DNA of 64,000 bases from Streptomyces iranensis (GCF_017874715.1 NZ_JAGGLR010000017.1:124001-188000), one strand, 5' to 3'. Positions 33,613-43,039 are shown, numbered from the stretch's first letter. Program-made: numbers and translations. The notes: a model not told the origin generated them from the letters alone.

Positions 33613-35187
33613 ATGGGGATAGTCGCCGGGTTGGACAGTTCGTCCGAGAGCACACGAATCGTCGTCTGTGACAGCGATACGGGTGCCGTGATCAAACAGG
33701 GGTATGCCCCGCATCCGGTCGGCGGCAGCGGCGATGTGGACCCGCAGGCGTGGCTGATGTCCCTCGGCGAGGCCGCCGAGGGCGGGCTGCTCGAGGGGGT
33801 CCAGGCCATCGGCGTCTCGGCGCAGCAGCACGGGCTGCTGGCGCTGGACGCGGGCGGGGTGCTGGTGCGCCCCGCGCTGGTGGGCAACGACAAGCGCGCC
33901 CAGTCCGCGGCCGCCGACCTCACCGAGGCGCTCGGCGGCCGCACGGCCTGGGCCCAGGCGGTCGGCGCCGTGCCGACCGCCTCGCAGCCGGTGGCCAAGC
34001 TGCGCTGGCTGACGCGGAACGAGCCGGACGCGGCGCACCGCGTGGCCGAGCTGATGCAGCCGCACGACTGGCTGGTGTGGCAGTTGCTGGGGCGGCCGGT
34101 GCGGCGTACGACCGACCGCGGTACGGCCTCCAGCAGCGGCTACTGGTCGGCGGCGACCGGGTCCTGGCGCCCCGACCTGGTCCAGCTGGCCCTCGGTCAC
34201 CAGGTGCGGCTGCCGGAGGTCATCGGCCCGGCCGACGCCGCCGGGCACACCCCCGAGGGGCTGCTGATCTCCGCCGGTACGGGCGAGACCATGGCCGCCG
34301 CCTTCGGGCTCGGGGTCGGGGTCGGCGACGCGGTGATCTCCCTGGGCGCCTCCGGCTCGGTCTTCTCCGTCCACCATGAGGCACTGGCCGATCCGACCGG
34401 CACGATCCTGTCGTACGCAGACGCCACCGGCATGCATCTACCGGTGGTCCATACGCTCAACGCGGTACGGGCGCTACGCGGTACGGCGGAATTGCTCGGC
34501 ACGGATCTCGAGGGGCTCTCCGCGCTCGCGATGAAGTCCACCCCGGGGTCGTACGGGCTGGTGCTGCTGCCGTATCTGGAGGGCGAGCGGACCCCGCACC
34601 TGCCGCATACCGCCGGGACGCTGACCGGGCTGCGGCGCGAGTCGATGAAGCCCGAGCATCTGGCGCGGGCCGCGTTCGAGGGGATGCTGTGCGGGCTCGC
34701 GGACGCGCTGGACGTGCTGCGCGGGCGCGGCGTCCAGGTGCGGCGCGTCTTCCTGCTCGGGCCCGCGGCCGACCTCCAGGCCGTCCGCGCGATCGCGCCC
34801 GCGGTGCTGGGCGCGCAGGTCGTGGTGGTCCAGCCCGCCGACTACGCCGCGCTGGGCGCGGCCCGGCAGGCCGCGTGGGCGCTGGGCGTCTCGCACGGCA
34901 CCCACTCGCCGCATGAGCCGCCGCGCTGGCCGGCCGCGGCGAGCCAGGTCTTCGAGCCGGGCGATGACCTGCCGGTGGGGCAGTCGGTGCGGCAGCAGTA
35001 CGTGGCGGTGCGGGAGCAGATCCACCCCGGGGCGTTCGAGCCGGAGGCCTTGGGGTCCGGGGCCGTCGAGCCGGGAGCCCCGGAGGCCGCAGGCCATGGG
35101 ACGGCCGACGGGTATGGGGCCGGTGGGTACGAGGCCGGTGGGTACGGGGCCGGTGGGTACGAGGCCGGTGGGTACGGGGCCATGTGA
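33613..35187 (+). CDS. xylB: FGGY-family carbohydrate kinase (xylulokinase-like)
   Basis: A 524-residue kinase. N-terminal phosphate site VAGLDSSSESTRIVV, then GVSAQQHGLLALD (the QQHG substrate signature of xylulokinases), TDRGTASSSGYW, AVISLGASGSVFSV, and the second ATPase region LLPYLEGERTPH and VFLLGPAADLQAVRA. It should phosphorylate D-xylulose or a related sugar with ATP. The last 60 residues are not part of the kinase fold: after a Glu/Ala-rich stretch there is a repeat YGAGGYEAGG ending the protein. No isomerase or sugar transporter lies nearby, so the in vivo substrate is open. ATG at 33613. Confidence 0.87.
   Translation: MGIVAGLDSSSESTRIVVCDSDTGAVIKQGYAPHPVGGSGDVDPQAWLMSLGEAAEGGLLEGVQAIGVSAQQHGLLALDAGGVLVRPALVGNDKRAQSAAADLTEALGGRTAWAQAVGAVPTASQPVAKLRWLTRNEPDAAHRVAELMQPHDWLVWQLLGRPVRRTTDRGTASSSGYWSAATGSWRPDLVQLALGHQVRLPEVIGPADAAGHTPEGLLISAGTGETMAAAFGLGVGVGDAVISLGASGSVFSVHHEALADPTGTILSYADATGMHLPVVHTLNAVRALRGTAELLGTDLEGLSALAMKSTPGSYGLVLLPYLEGERTPHLPHTAGTLTGLRRESMKPEHLARAAFEGMLCGLADALDVLRGRGVQVRRVFLLGPAADLQAVRAIAPAVLGAQVVVVQPADYAALGAARQAAWALGVSHGTHSPHEPPRWPAAASQVFEPGDDLPVGQSVRQQYVAVREQIHPGAFEPEALGSGAVEPGAPEAAGHGTADGYGAGGYEAGGYGAGGYEAGGYGAM
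35112..35183 (+). repeat. 15-bp tandem repeats encoding a Gly/Tyr tail
   Basis: About five 15-bp units alternating GGGGCCGGTGGGTAC and GAGGCCGGTGGGTAC at the end of the kinase gene, coding for GAGGY/EAGGY. Such a repeat can vary in copy number by slippage. Confidence 0.85.
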
Positions 35188-35244
35188 GGCCGTGGGATCC
35201 GGGCCGGGCGGGTCTCGGTCCGGCCTGCGCGGGCAGGGTCGGCG

Positions 35245-36504
35245 CTAGTCCAGATAGCCCCGCAGCTGATCGGCGAAGGCGTGGTCGCGAAGCTTGTTGA
35301 GCGTCTTCGACTCGATCTGGCGGATCCGCTCCCGGGTCACCCCGAAGATCCGGCCGATCTCCTCCAGCGTGCGGGGGCGGCCGTCGGCCAGTCCGTACCG
35401 CAGCTGCACCACCTTGCGTTCGCGCTCGCCGAGCGTCGACAGCACGGCCTCCAGGTGCTCGCGGAGCAGCAGGAAGGCCGCGGACTCCACGGGTGAGGCC
35501 GCGTCGCCGTCCTCGATGAGGTCGCCGAGGGCGACATCGTCCTCCTCGCCCACCGGCGCGTGGAGCGACACCGGCTCCTGGGCCAGCCGCAGCACCTCGC
35601 TCACCCGCTCCGGGAGCAGGTCGAGATGGGCGGCGACCTCCTCAGGGGTGGGTTCGTAGCCGCGCTCCTGGAGCATCCGGCGCTGGACCCGGACCACCCG
35701 GTTGATCAGCTCGACGACATGCACCGGGACCCGGATCGTCCGGGCCTGGTCGGCCAGGGCGCGGGACATGGCCTGGCGGATCCACCAGGTGGCGTACGTC
35801 GAGAACTTGTAGCCGCGGGCGTAGTCGAACTTCTCGACCGCGCGGATCAGGCCGAGGTTGCCCTCCTGGACCAGGTCGAGCATGGTCAGGCCGCGGCCGA
35901 CGTAGCGCTTGGCGACGGAGACGACGAGGCGGAGGTTGGCCTCGATCAGCCGGCGCTTGGCCATCCGGCCCAGGACCACCAACCGGTCCAGATCCAGGGC
36001 GAGTTGGGTGTCGAGGTTGGGGGTGTTGCCGAGCTTCTCCTCGGCGAAGAGGCCCGCCTCGACCCGGCGGGCCAGCTCGACCTCCTCGACCGCGGAGAGC
36101 AGCGGAATCCGCCCGATCTCACGGAGGTACTGGCGGAAGAGGTCGGCGGACGGGCCGCTGGTGTCGGCGCGGGCGGGCGGCTCGATCGGTTCGACGGGCT
36201 CCACGGCCTCGACCGGGTCGACAGGCTCGGCGGGCTCTTCGGACTCGGCGGACTCGGCGGGCTCTGCGGGCTCTGCGGGTTCCGCTTCGGGGGCGGCGCC
36301 GTCGGGCGCGGGGGCCGGGGCGGTGTCGGGGGCGAGCTCGGCCGTGGGGCCCGGTGCGGCGTCCTGGCCGGTATCCGGCACGCCTTCCGGGGCGAGGTCC
36401 GCCGAGTCCTCGGGCATGGCCGGCGCTACCGCTGTGGCGCGGGGCGAGTGGGGGGACACGGGGTGCGCCGCGAGGGCCGCGTCGGTGAGGGTCTGGGTCT
36501 GCAC
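35245..36504 (-). CDS. hrdA: RNA polymerase group 2 sigma-70 factor, HrdA-like
   Basis: A 419-residue sigma-70 factor with a GTG start behind CCTGGAGG. Residues 1-110 are a low-complexity Pro/Glu/Ala region (PAEPAESAESEEPAEPVDPV), then region 1.2 (DLFRQYLREIGRIPLLS), region 2 (DLVQEGNLGLIRAVEKFDYA, FSTYATWWIRQAMSRAL), region 3 (HVVELINRVVRVQRRML) and region 4.2 (LEEIGRIFGVTRERIRQIES). It directs polymerase to promoters of the -35/-10 type. In Streptomyces the sigma gene near dnaG is hrdA and not the essential hrdB, and the length fits, so HrdA is the likely orthologue. It is transcribed alone, downstream of dnaG. Confidence 0.82.
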   Translation of the reverse strand: MQTQTLTDAALAAHPVSPHSPRATAVAPAMPEDSADLAPEGVPDTGQDAAPGPTAELAPDTAPAPAPDGAAPEAEPAEPAEPAESAESEEPAEPVDPVEAVEPVEPIEPPARADTSGPSADLFRQYLREIGRIPLLSAVEEVELARRVEAGLFAEEKLGNTPNLDTQLALDLDRLVVLGRMAKRRLIEANLRLVVSVAKRYVGRGLTMLDLVQEGNLGLIRAVEKFDYARGYKFSTYATWWIRQAMSRALADQARTIRVPVHVVELINRVVRVQRRMLQERGYEPTPEEVAAHLDLLPERVSEVLRLAQEPVSLHAPVGEEDDVALGDLIEDGDAASPVESAAFLLLREHLEAVLSTLGERERKVVQLRYGLADGRPRTLEEIGRIFGVTRERIRQIESKTLNKLRDHAFADQLRGYLD

Positions 36505-36897
36505 GGGGGCGACCTCCAGGGTGATCGCTGCTGAGGGGGCAGAACGATCGGGTACGGCACGGCGGCCGCGCCGCCGTCCGTCCCGTACATCTTGAGCGAC
36601 TCTGCGGGGGATTCCGGCCCTACCCGGCCAACACCGCCGCGCTCCGAGGACTCAGGCACCGCATCCCAGTGTGGAGTACGACACAGGCCCGCCACGAGGG
36701 GCGTGCGGGCACTTTTTGCTCAGCGGCCCGTGACCGTACGACTACCCGGCGACTACAGCGAGCCCTCCGGCCCGCCCGCCGGAGCACGAACGTGCTGGCC
36801 GGAACCCATCCACCGGCCCTCGCCGCCCCCGGCCGCCCCTGCCGCCCCGGTCCGCCCGAGCCCGCCCCGAGCCGCCCGACCTGAGCGCCCGCTCGTC
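36505..36897. other. Intergenic region between dnaG and the sigma factor gene
   Basis: About 390 bp, GC-rich, no convincing coding frame. It should contain the sigma gene promoter near its left end (the ribosome site CCTGGAGG is at 36510-36517), but no clear -35/-10 pair could be assigned. Confidence 0.5.
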
Positions 36898-38841
36898 CTA
36901 CAGCGCTGCCGCGCCCCGGTCCCGGAGGGACTGGCCGTACTGCTGCAGCACCCACAGCTCGTTCTGCACGGCGGCGAGGTGGGCGGGGTCGGCGTGCTGC
37001 CCCAGGCGCTGGAGGGCGCCACGCACCTCGGTCACGCGGTGGTTCACCGCGGCCAGCCGGACGGCCACCAACTGCACGCCCGCGTACACCTCGTCCGGGT
37101 CGCGGCGGGTGTGCGGCGGCTCGACGGCGAGCTCGGTGACCATCGCCCGGACCGTGTCGTCGGGCGCCACCTCCCGGACCCGGGCGAGATAGTCGTCGTC
37201 CGCGGCGGCCGCGCCGCCCGCGTCCTCGATGGCGCGGCGCACCGCCGCGTACGGCGGGGCGGTGAACTCGTCGATGCCGTAGGCGTCGAAGGCCGGGGAG
37301 ACCAGATGGGGGTGTTGCAGCGCCAGCTTGAGCAGCTCGCGCTCGACGCGATGGGCGGGGCTGCGCAGATTCAGGGCGGGTCCGCGCGGGGGCACCGGGG
37401 CGCCCTGGGCCTCCGGGCCGCCCCGGTGGCGCTGCCGCGGTCCGTCGCCCCCGGGACCGCCGCGCTGGTCGCCCCGGCCGCGCTGGTCGCCGCCCGCGCC
37501 GCGGCCGCGTTCCCGCGCCCAGCGGGCCAGCTGCGAGACGCGCCGCACGACGAACTGGGTGTCGAGGATGCCGAGCAGACCCGCGAGGTGGACCGCCGAC
37601 TCGTGCTGGATGGAGCTGTTCTTGATCCCGGCGACGACGGGCGCCGCCTCCTCCAGCGCGGCGGCGCGCCCCACCGCCGTGTCCAGGTTGTGGCGCGCGA
37701 TGATCTGCCGGATGGCGAACTCGAACAGCTGGGTGCGGCTCTCAACCAGCGACTTGACGGCGTCGTCGCCCTCCGCGAGCCGCAGCTCGCAGGGGTCCAT
37801 CCCGCCCGGGGTGATCGCGATGTAGGTCTCGGCGGCGAACTTCTGGTCGTCCTCGAAGGCGCGCAGCGCCGCCTTCTGCCCGGCCGCGTCGCCGTCGAAG
37901 GTGAAGATCACCTCCGCGCCCGAGTTATCCATCAGCAGCCGTCGGAGGATCTTGATGTGGTCGCCGCCGAAGGAGGTGCCGCAGGTGGCGATGGCGGTGG
38001 TGACCCCCGCGAGATGGCAGGCCATGACGTCCGTATAGCCCTCGACCACCACCGCGCGGCTGGACTTGGCGATGTCCCTCTTCGCGAGGTCGATGCCGTA
38101 CAGGACCTGGGACTTCTTGTAGAGCGGGGTCTCCGGGGTGTTGAGGTACTTCGGGCCGTTGTCGTCCTCGCGGAGCTTGCGGGCACCGAAGCCGACGACC
38201 TCACCGGAGATGTCCCGGATCGGCCACATCAGCCGGCCCCGGAAGCGGTCGATCGGATTGCGGCGGCTCTCCTGGGCGAGTCCGGAGAGGATCAGCTCCT
38301 GGTCGGTGAAGCCGCGGCCGCGAAGAAAGCGGACCAGGTGGTCCCAGCCCGCCGGGCTGTAGCCGACACCGAAGTGCTGGGCGGCGGCCTGGTCGAAGCC
38401 GCGCTCGGCGAGGAACTTCCGGCCGATCTCCGCCTCGGGGCGGTCCAGCTGCTCCACGTAGAACTGCGCGGCCGCCTTGTGGGCCTCGACCAGCCGGGTG
38501 CGCTCGCCCTGCTGGCGGCCAGGGGTGTAGCCCCCCTCCTCGTAGCGCAGGGTGATCCCGGACTGGGAGGCCAGCCGCTCGATGGTCTCGGCGAAGGAGA
38601 GGTGGTCGATCTTCATGATGAAGTCGACCGTGTCGCCGCCCTCCTGGCAGCCGAAGCAGTAGTAGAGCCCCTTGCTGGGGCTGACCTGGAAGGACGGGGA
38701 CTTCTCGTCGTGGAAGGGGCACAGGCCCTTGAGATTGCCACCCCCCGCGTTCCGCAGCTGGAGGTATTCGGATACGACGGCGTCGATCGGGACCGCGGCC
38801 CGTACCGCCTTCACGTCGTCATCGTTGATCCTGCCTGCCAC
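36898..38841 (-). CDS. dnaG: DNA primase
   Basis: A 647-residue primase that makes RNA primers for the replication fork. The N-terminal CHC2 zinc finger is CPFHDEKSPSF...YYCFGC (Cys41, His44, Cys62, Cys65). The catalytic core contains LILSGLAQ, RFRGRLMWPIRD and the Toprim motif VVVEGYTDVMACH with FTFDGDAAG. A Gly/Arg-rich linker (ARERGRGAGGDQRGRGDQRG) precedes the C-terminal helicase-binding domain. Full length. The sequence just before the start is the intergenic gap with the oxidoreductase end. Core gene; good phylogenetic marker. Confidence 0.97.
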   Translation of the reverse strand: MAGRINDDDVKAVRAAVPIDAVVSEYLQLRNAGGGNLKGLCPFHDEKSPSFQVSPSKGLYYCFGCQEGGDTVDFIMKIDHLSFAETIERLASQSGITLRYEEGGYTPGRQQGERTRLVEAHKAAAQFYVEQLDRPEAEIGRKFLAERGFDQAAAQHFGVGYSPAGWDHLVRFLRGRGFTDQELILSGLAQESRRNPIDRFRGRLMWPIRDISGEVVGFGARKLREDDNGPKYLNTPETPLYKKSQVLYGIDLAKRDIAKSSRAVVVEGYTDVMACHLAGVTTAIATCGTSFGGDHIKILRRLLMDNSGAEVIFTFDGDAAGQKAALRAFEDDQKFAAETYIAITPGGMDPCELRLAEGDDAVKSLVESRTQLFEFAIRQIIARHNLDTAVGRAAALEEAAPVVAGIKNSSIQHESAVHLAGLLGILDTQFVVRRVSQLARWARERGRGAGGDQRGRGDQRGGPGGDGPRQRHRGGPEAQGAPVPPRGPALNLRSPAHRVERELLKLALQHPHLVSPAFDAYGIDEFTAPPYAAVRRAIEDAGGAAAADDDYLARVREVAPDDTVRAMVTELAVEPPHTRRDPDEVYAGVQLVAVRLAAVNHRVTEVRGALQRLGQHADPAHLAAVQNELWVLQQYGQSLRDRGAAAL

Positions 38842-38944
38842 GCCCGAATTCTACGGCCGGGGTCCGACACGGCTGTCCGCCGCCTGCCGGACCCCGGTGT
38901 TCCGAAGGATCTGAGGGCGCCTGAGGGCCTGAGTGCCTGAGGGT

Positions 38945-40240
38945 CTACGGGAGGAGCGAGGTGAGCGGGACGGCCGGGTCGGCCAGGGCCGCCGGGTCGA
39001 GCTGCCGCCCGCCGCGGATGAGCCGTTGGATCGATTCGGTGACGTCCCAGACGTTGACGTTCATGCCCGCGAGCAGGCGGCCGTCGTTCAGCCAGAACGC
39101 GATGAACTGCCGCTTGCCGACGTCGCCGCGCACCAGCACCTGGTCGTAACTGCCGGGCGGGGCGTAGCCGGAGTACTCCAGGCCGACGTCGTACTGGTCG
39201 GAGAAGAAGTACGGCACCCGGTCGTACGTGACGTCCTGGCCGAGCATGGCGCGGGCCGCCGCCGGGCCGCCGTTCAGCGCGTTGGCCCAGTGCTCGACGC
39301 GCAGCCGGGCGCTCGGCGGGAGCGCGGCCCGTACGGGGGTGCCCTCGAGGAACGCGAGCGGGGCGGAGGCCACGTCGCCCGCCGCGAAGACGTCCGGGTC
39401 GCTGGTGCGCAGCGAGGCGTCGACCGCGATACCGCCGCCCGCCGCGCGGTCCACCACCTCCAGGCCCGCGGCCTCGGCGAGGGCGGTGCGCGGGGCGGCG
39501 CCGATGGCGGCCAGCACGCTGTGGGCGGGGTGCTCCTCGCCGTCGTCGGTGAGGGCGGCCAGCACCATGCCGTCCTGTCCGGTGATCTCGGTGAGGCGGG
39601 CGCCGAAGTGGAAGCGGACGCCGTGCTCGCCGTGGAGGTCGGCGAAGAGGGCGCCCAGCTCGGGGCCGAGCACGGGATGGAGCGGGGTGGGCTCGGGCTC
39701 GACGATGGTCACCTCGGCGCCGTAGCCACGGGCGGCGGCCGCGACCTCGAGACCGATCCAGCCCGCGCCCGCGATGACCAGCTGGCCGTTGTCCCGGCCG
39801 AGGGTGGTGAGGACGCCCTTGAGCCGCTCGGCGTGGGCGAGCCGGCGCAGATGGTGGACCCCGGCCAGATCGGTGCCGGGGATGTCCAGGCGGCGCGGCT
39901 CGGCGCCGGTGGCCAGCAGCAGCCGGTCGTAGTGGACCCGGGTGCCGTCGCCCAGGGTCACGGCCTTGGCGGCGCGGTCCAGGTGGACGGCGGGCAGGCC
40001 GAGGTGGAGCTCGATATCGGACTGGGCGTACCAGGCGGGCTCGTGGACGAAGACGCTGTCGCGCTCCTGGCTGCCGGTGAGGAAGCCCTTGGAGAGCGGG
40101 GGCCGTTCATAGGGGTGGTCGCGTTCGTCACCGATGAGGATCACTCGCCCGGTGAATCCCTCCGCTCGAAGGGTTTCCGCGGCTTTCGCCCCGGCCAGGC
40201 CCCCTCCGACGATGACGAATGTCTGGTGTGCGTCCACCAC
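38945..40240 (-). CDS. FAD-dependent NAD(P)H oxidoreductase (ferredoxin reductase/nitrite reductase small-type)
   Basis: A 431-residue pyridine nucleotide-disulfide family flavoprotein. The FAD-binding GxGxxG is FVIVGGGLAGAKAAE near residue 8, RPPLSKGFL follows, LLLATGAEPR marks the first domain crossover, the NAD(P) site is VIAGAGWIGLEVA, and VFAAGDVASA is the second FAD motif. The C-terminal reductase domain ends with NVWDVTESIQRLI. It likely passes electrons from NAD(P)H to a ferredoxin or similar. It is near, but not in an operon with, the molybdopterin oxidoreductase at 43040, so it might serve nitrate assimilation; a P450 ferredoxin partner is also possible. Start at ATG 40240. Confidence 0.92.
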   Translation of the reverse strand: MVDAHQTFVIVGGGLAGAKAAETLRAEGFTGRVILIGDERDHPYERPPLSKGFLTGSQERDSVFVHEPAWYAQSDIELHLGLPAVHLDRAAKAVTLGDGTRVHYDRLLLATGAEPRRLDIPGTDLAGVHHLRRLAHAERLKGVLTTLGRDNGQLVIAGAGWIGLEVAAAARGYGAEVTIVEPEPTPLHPVLGPELGALFADLHGEHGVRFHFGARLTEITGQDGMVLAALTDDGEEHPAHSVLAAIGAAPRTALAEAAGLEVVDRAAGGGIAVDASLRTSDPDVFAAGDVASAPLAFLEGTPVRAALPPSARLRVEHWANALNGGPAAARAMLGQDVTYDRVPYFFSDQYDVGLEYSGYAPPGSYDQVLVRGDVGKRQFIAFWLNDGRLLAGMNVNVWDVTESIQRLIRGGRQLDPAALADPAVPLTSLLP

Positions 40241-40266
40241 TTGTGTCCTCCTCGCTGCCGAGCGGT

Positions 40267-40304
40267 GCCGAGCAGTTCCTCTATGGCCGAGCAGTTCCTC
40301 TATG
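40267..40304. repeat. Exact 19-bp tandem duplication upstream of the oxidoreductase gene
   Basis: GCCGAGCAGTTCCTCTATG occurs twice without spacer (40267-40285, 40286-40304), 27-64 bp upstream of the oxidoreductase start. It could be a duplicated regulator site or slippage product. A looser GTGCCGA repeat follows at 40365-40400. Confidence 0.9.
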
Positions 40305-40495
40305 AGTGCCTTACCCCGGTCGTGTCAGGTCGTGCGCTCCGAAAGTCGTCCTGAATGCCGTGCCGAGAAAGCCGTGCCGAGAGGATGTGCCGAAAGCTGT
40401 GTCACAGGGGAGCCTCCCGCACCGCGCGTGCGTCCGGAAGGGCCGGTAGGCCGTATGTGTGCGCGCAAGCCGTATCCGGCGGGCGGCTTCCGGCT

Positions 40496-41923
40496 TCAAC
40501 CGGTGAGCCGGGCATGGAGCCCCCGGGCCGAGGTGTCGGTCAGGGAGGCGATCTGGTCGACGATGGCCCGCAGCCGGCCCCGGTCGTCCCCGGCCGCGTC
40601 GAAGAGCGCGCGGAACTGGGGGTCCAGGCCGTCGGGGGCGCGGGCGATCAGGGCCTCGCCCAGCTCGGCGATGACCACGCGCTGATCGGCGCGGACCAGC
40701 TCCTGGTCGGCGCGCTGGATCACATACCGGTCGGCGACCGCCTTGAGGACCGCGCATTCCAGGTGGGTGGCGCGGGGGACGACCAGCTCGGCGTGGTAGC
40801 GGGTGAAGCGGCCCGCGCCGTACGCCGCGCGGGTGGCGCCCTCGGCGGCCAGGCAGAAACGGCCGATGAGCTGGCTGGTGGCGTCCTTGAGGCGGGCCTG
40901 GGCGACGGACGAGCCGTCGTAGCCGTGCGGCCACCACTCCTGGCCCAGCAGCCGGTCCAGGGCCTCGGCCAGCTCGTCGGGCTCGGCCCCCGGGGCGTAG
41001 CGGGCGGCGGCGACGGCGAAGACCTCGTGGCGCTCGGGCTCGGCGAGCAGGCTCGCGGGTTTCAGATGGCCCGCGTGCAGCCCGTCCTCGACGTCGTGGA
41101 CGGAGTAGGCGACATCGTCGGACCAGTCCATGACCTGGGCCTCGAACGTCGTACGGCCCTCGGGGGCGCCCTGCCGGTACCACTCGAAGATCGGGACGTC
41201 GTCCTCGTAGACCCCGAACTTCGGGGAGCGGGGGCTGTGCGGATGGCCGCCGCGCGGCCAGGGGTACTTGGTGGCGGCATCCAGCGCGGCGCGGGTGAGG
41301 TTGAGCCCGACGCTCACCGGCTCGCCGGTGCCCCGGTCGGGCACGAACCGCTTCGGCTCCAGCCGGGCCAGCAGCCGCAGCGACTGCGCGTTTCCCTCGA
41401 AGCCGCCGCAGGGCTCGGCGATCTCGTTGAGCACCCGCTCGCCGTTGTGCCCGAACGGCGGATGGCCGAGGTCATGGGCGAGACAGGCGGTCTCCACCAG
41501 ATCCGGGTCGCAGCCGAGGGCGGCTCCCAGCTCGCGGCCCACCTGGGCGCACTCCAGGGAGTGGGTCAGCCGGGTGCGGGGCGTGGCGTCGAAGGCCGGG
41601 GCGCGCCCGGCCGGTCCGGGGTCGGCGGCCGGTGCGGCGGGCACCACCTGGGTCTTCCCGGCCAGTCTGCGCAGCGCGGCGGAGTGCAGCACCCGCGCCC
41701 GGTCCCGCTGGAAGGCGGTCCGGCCCGGCCGCTTGTCGGGCTCGGGCGCCCAGCGCTCGAGGTCCGCCGCGGCATAGCCGGGGACGCGGCGGGGGCCGGC
41801 CTCGGGGGCACCGGTCGAGGCGGCACCGGTTGAGGCGGCACCGGCCGAAGGGACACCGGTCGAAGGGACACCGGCCGAGTCGGCCGGATCCGGTTCCGGT
41901 TCAGGGGGTGCGCTGGGACTCAT
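40496..41923 (-). CDS. dgt: Deoxyguanosinetriphosphate triphosphohydrolase (dGTPase-like HD protein)
   Basis: A 475-residue HD-domain enzyme that hydrolyses dNTPs to nucleoside and triphosphate. The signature is split over THSLECAQVGRELG (first His) and CLAHDLGHPPFGHNGE (HD pair), and RDRARVLHSAALRRLAGKTQV lies N-terminal to it. The chosen ATG at 41923 overlaps the stop of the chelatase-like gene by 4 bp, giving coupling; a longer frame extends upstream. The first 45 residues are a low-complexity repeat (GVPSTGVPSAGAASTGAAST). In Streptomyces this gene lies close to dnaG, as here. Confidence 0.93.
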   Translation of the reverse strand: MSPSAPPEPEPDPADSAGVPSTGVPSAGAASTGAASTGAPEAGPRRVPGYAAADLERWAPEPDKRPGRTAFQRDRARVLHSAALRRLAGKTQVVPAAPAADPGPAGRAPAFDATPRTRLTHSLECAQVGRELGAALGCDPDLVETACLAHDLGHPPFGHNGERVLNEIAEPCGGFEGNAQSLRLLARLEPKRFVPDRGTGEPVSVGLNLTRAALDAATKYPWPRGGHPHSPRSPKFGVYEDDVPIFEWYRQGAPEGRTTFEAQVMDWSDDVAYSVHDVEDGLHAGHLKPASLLAEPERHEVFAVAAARYAPGAEPDELAEALDRLLGQEWWPHGYDGSSVAQARLKDATSQLIGRFCLAAEGATRAAYGAGRFTRYHAELVVPRATHLECAVLKAVADRYVIQRADQELVRADQRVVIAELGEALIARAPDGLDPQFRALFDAAGDDRGRLRAIVDQIASLTDTSARGLHARLTG

Positions 41924-42879
41924 ACACCGACGGTAGCCGCCGGGTGTGACAAGGGCGCAGAGGCCAGCGCCTGTTCGTAACGGCGCAGTACGAGACGCGC
42001 CACCGCCGGATGGGCGCCGAGCGGGGCGGCCGCGAGCCCGGGGGCGGCGCTCGCGCACTGGACCGCGAAGCGGCCGGGCGCGGTGAAGTAGGAGGCGACC
42101 GCGATCCGGCCGTGGCCGAGCGCGGTCAGGGCGCGTACGGCCTCGGGCACGGTGGGGCCGGAGCCGGAGGCGTGGCCGGGCAGCACGGGCACCCCGCCGA
42201 GCCGGGCGCTGAGCAGGGCGGCGGTACGGGCCGTGTCGACGGCCGCGTCCGGGTCACGGGAGCCCGCGGCGGCGAGGACGACACCGCCCGCGGCGAGGAG
42301 GACGCCGCCCGTCCTGTGCGGAACCGCGGCGCGTCGGCCCGCCTCGGCCAGCCGGGCGTGCAGTGCCTCGGCGAGCAGCGGGTCCGGGCCGAGCGGGGCG
42401 GCGATCCGGGCGGTGAGGTGGGGCGCGGCGGCGACGGCGTCCGGGATGTCCTGTTTGATGTGGTGGCCGCGGCTCAGCAGCAGCGGGACGAGCACCGCCT
42501 CGCCGCGCAGCGCGGCCAGTGTGTCGGTCAGCAGCGGCCGGTTGAGCTCGATATGGCCGAGGCGTACGGGCAGCCCGGGGCGGAGCGCGCGGACGCGGTC
42601 CAGGAGGGCGTTCACGGTGCGCAGCGCCTCGGGGTCCCGGCTGCCGTGGGCGACGGCGACGAGCGTCGGCGGGCGGTCGCGGCCGCCCCCGGGGACGCCG
42701 TGGGGGACGCCGTGGGGGACGCCGTGGGGGCCCAGCCGGTCGAGCTGGGTGGTGAGCTGGGCGGTGAACCGGGTCATGATCTGCTGGGTACTGTCGAAGT
42801 CCGCCGTGCCGTCGGCACGATGAGAGCCATAAGAGCCATAAGGGCCAGGTGGACCGGAAGGAGCGGGGTGGGGCGTCAT
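41920..42879 (-). CDS. Sirohydrochlorin chelatase-like (CbiX/SirB) protein
   Basis: A 319-residue protein with two CbiX-like halves. The metal-binding His of the first half is in LVAVAHGSRDPEAL, HIELNRPLLTD follows, and LVPLLLSRGHHIKQDI holds the second His; the other half has VLAAAGSRDPDA and IAVASYFTAPGRFA. Such proteins insert cobalt or iron into sirohydrochlorin; iron gives siroheme for nitrite and sulfite reductases. A PHGV repeat (PHGVPHGVPHGVPG) interrupts the N-terminal region, which has an extra 65 residues. It is divergent from the nitrate-reductase-like gene, consistent with siroheme supply for nitrate assimilation. Its stop overlaps the dgt start. Confidence 0.87.
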   Translation of the reverse strand: MTPHPAPSGPPGPYGSYGSHRADGTADFDSTQQIMTRFTAQLTTQLDRLGPHGVPHGVPHGVPGGGRDRPPTLVAVAHGSRDPEALRTVNALLDRVRALRPGLPVRLGHIELNRPLLTDTLAALRGEAVLVPLLLSRGHHIKQDIPDAVAAAPHLTARIAAPLGPDPLLAEALHARLAEAGRRAAVPHRTGGVLLAAGGVVLAAAGSRDPDAAVDTARTAALLSARLGGVPVLPGHASGSGPTVPEAVRALTALGHGRIAVASYFTAPGRFAVQCASAAPGLAAAPLGAHPAVARLVLRRYEQALASAPLSHPAATVGV

Positions 42880-43039
42880 GGCGAGAGCCTGGCAGCGGCA
42901 GATTGCACCGCCATTGCGTGGCCGTCACAGGTGATTGCGTCGACTTCACCGGCCGCCCGGCGCCGTGCTGAGGTCCGCTTCCCGCAGGCGTAATGCGAGG
43001 TGACACGGGCTGTAACACGGCCGTAGCACGCTCTTTCGC

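Noticed and set aside
35245..36504. Calling the sigma factor hrdB
   Set aside because: The essential HrdB is longer and lies elsewhere in Streptomyces; the dnaG-linked position and 419-residue length fit HrdA better.
36592..38940. Very long plus-strand open frame antisense to dnaG
   Set aside because: It mirrors the primase gene, has no motifs and is the usual consequence of high third-position GC. The same holds for long antisense frames over the oxidoreductase, nitrate reductase, dgt and beta-helix genes.
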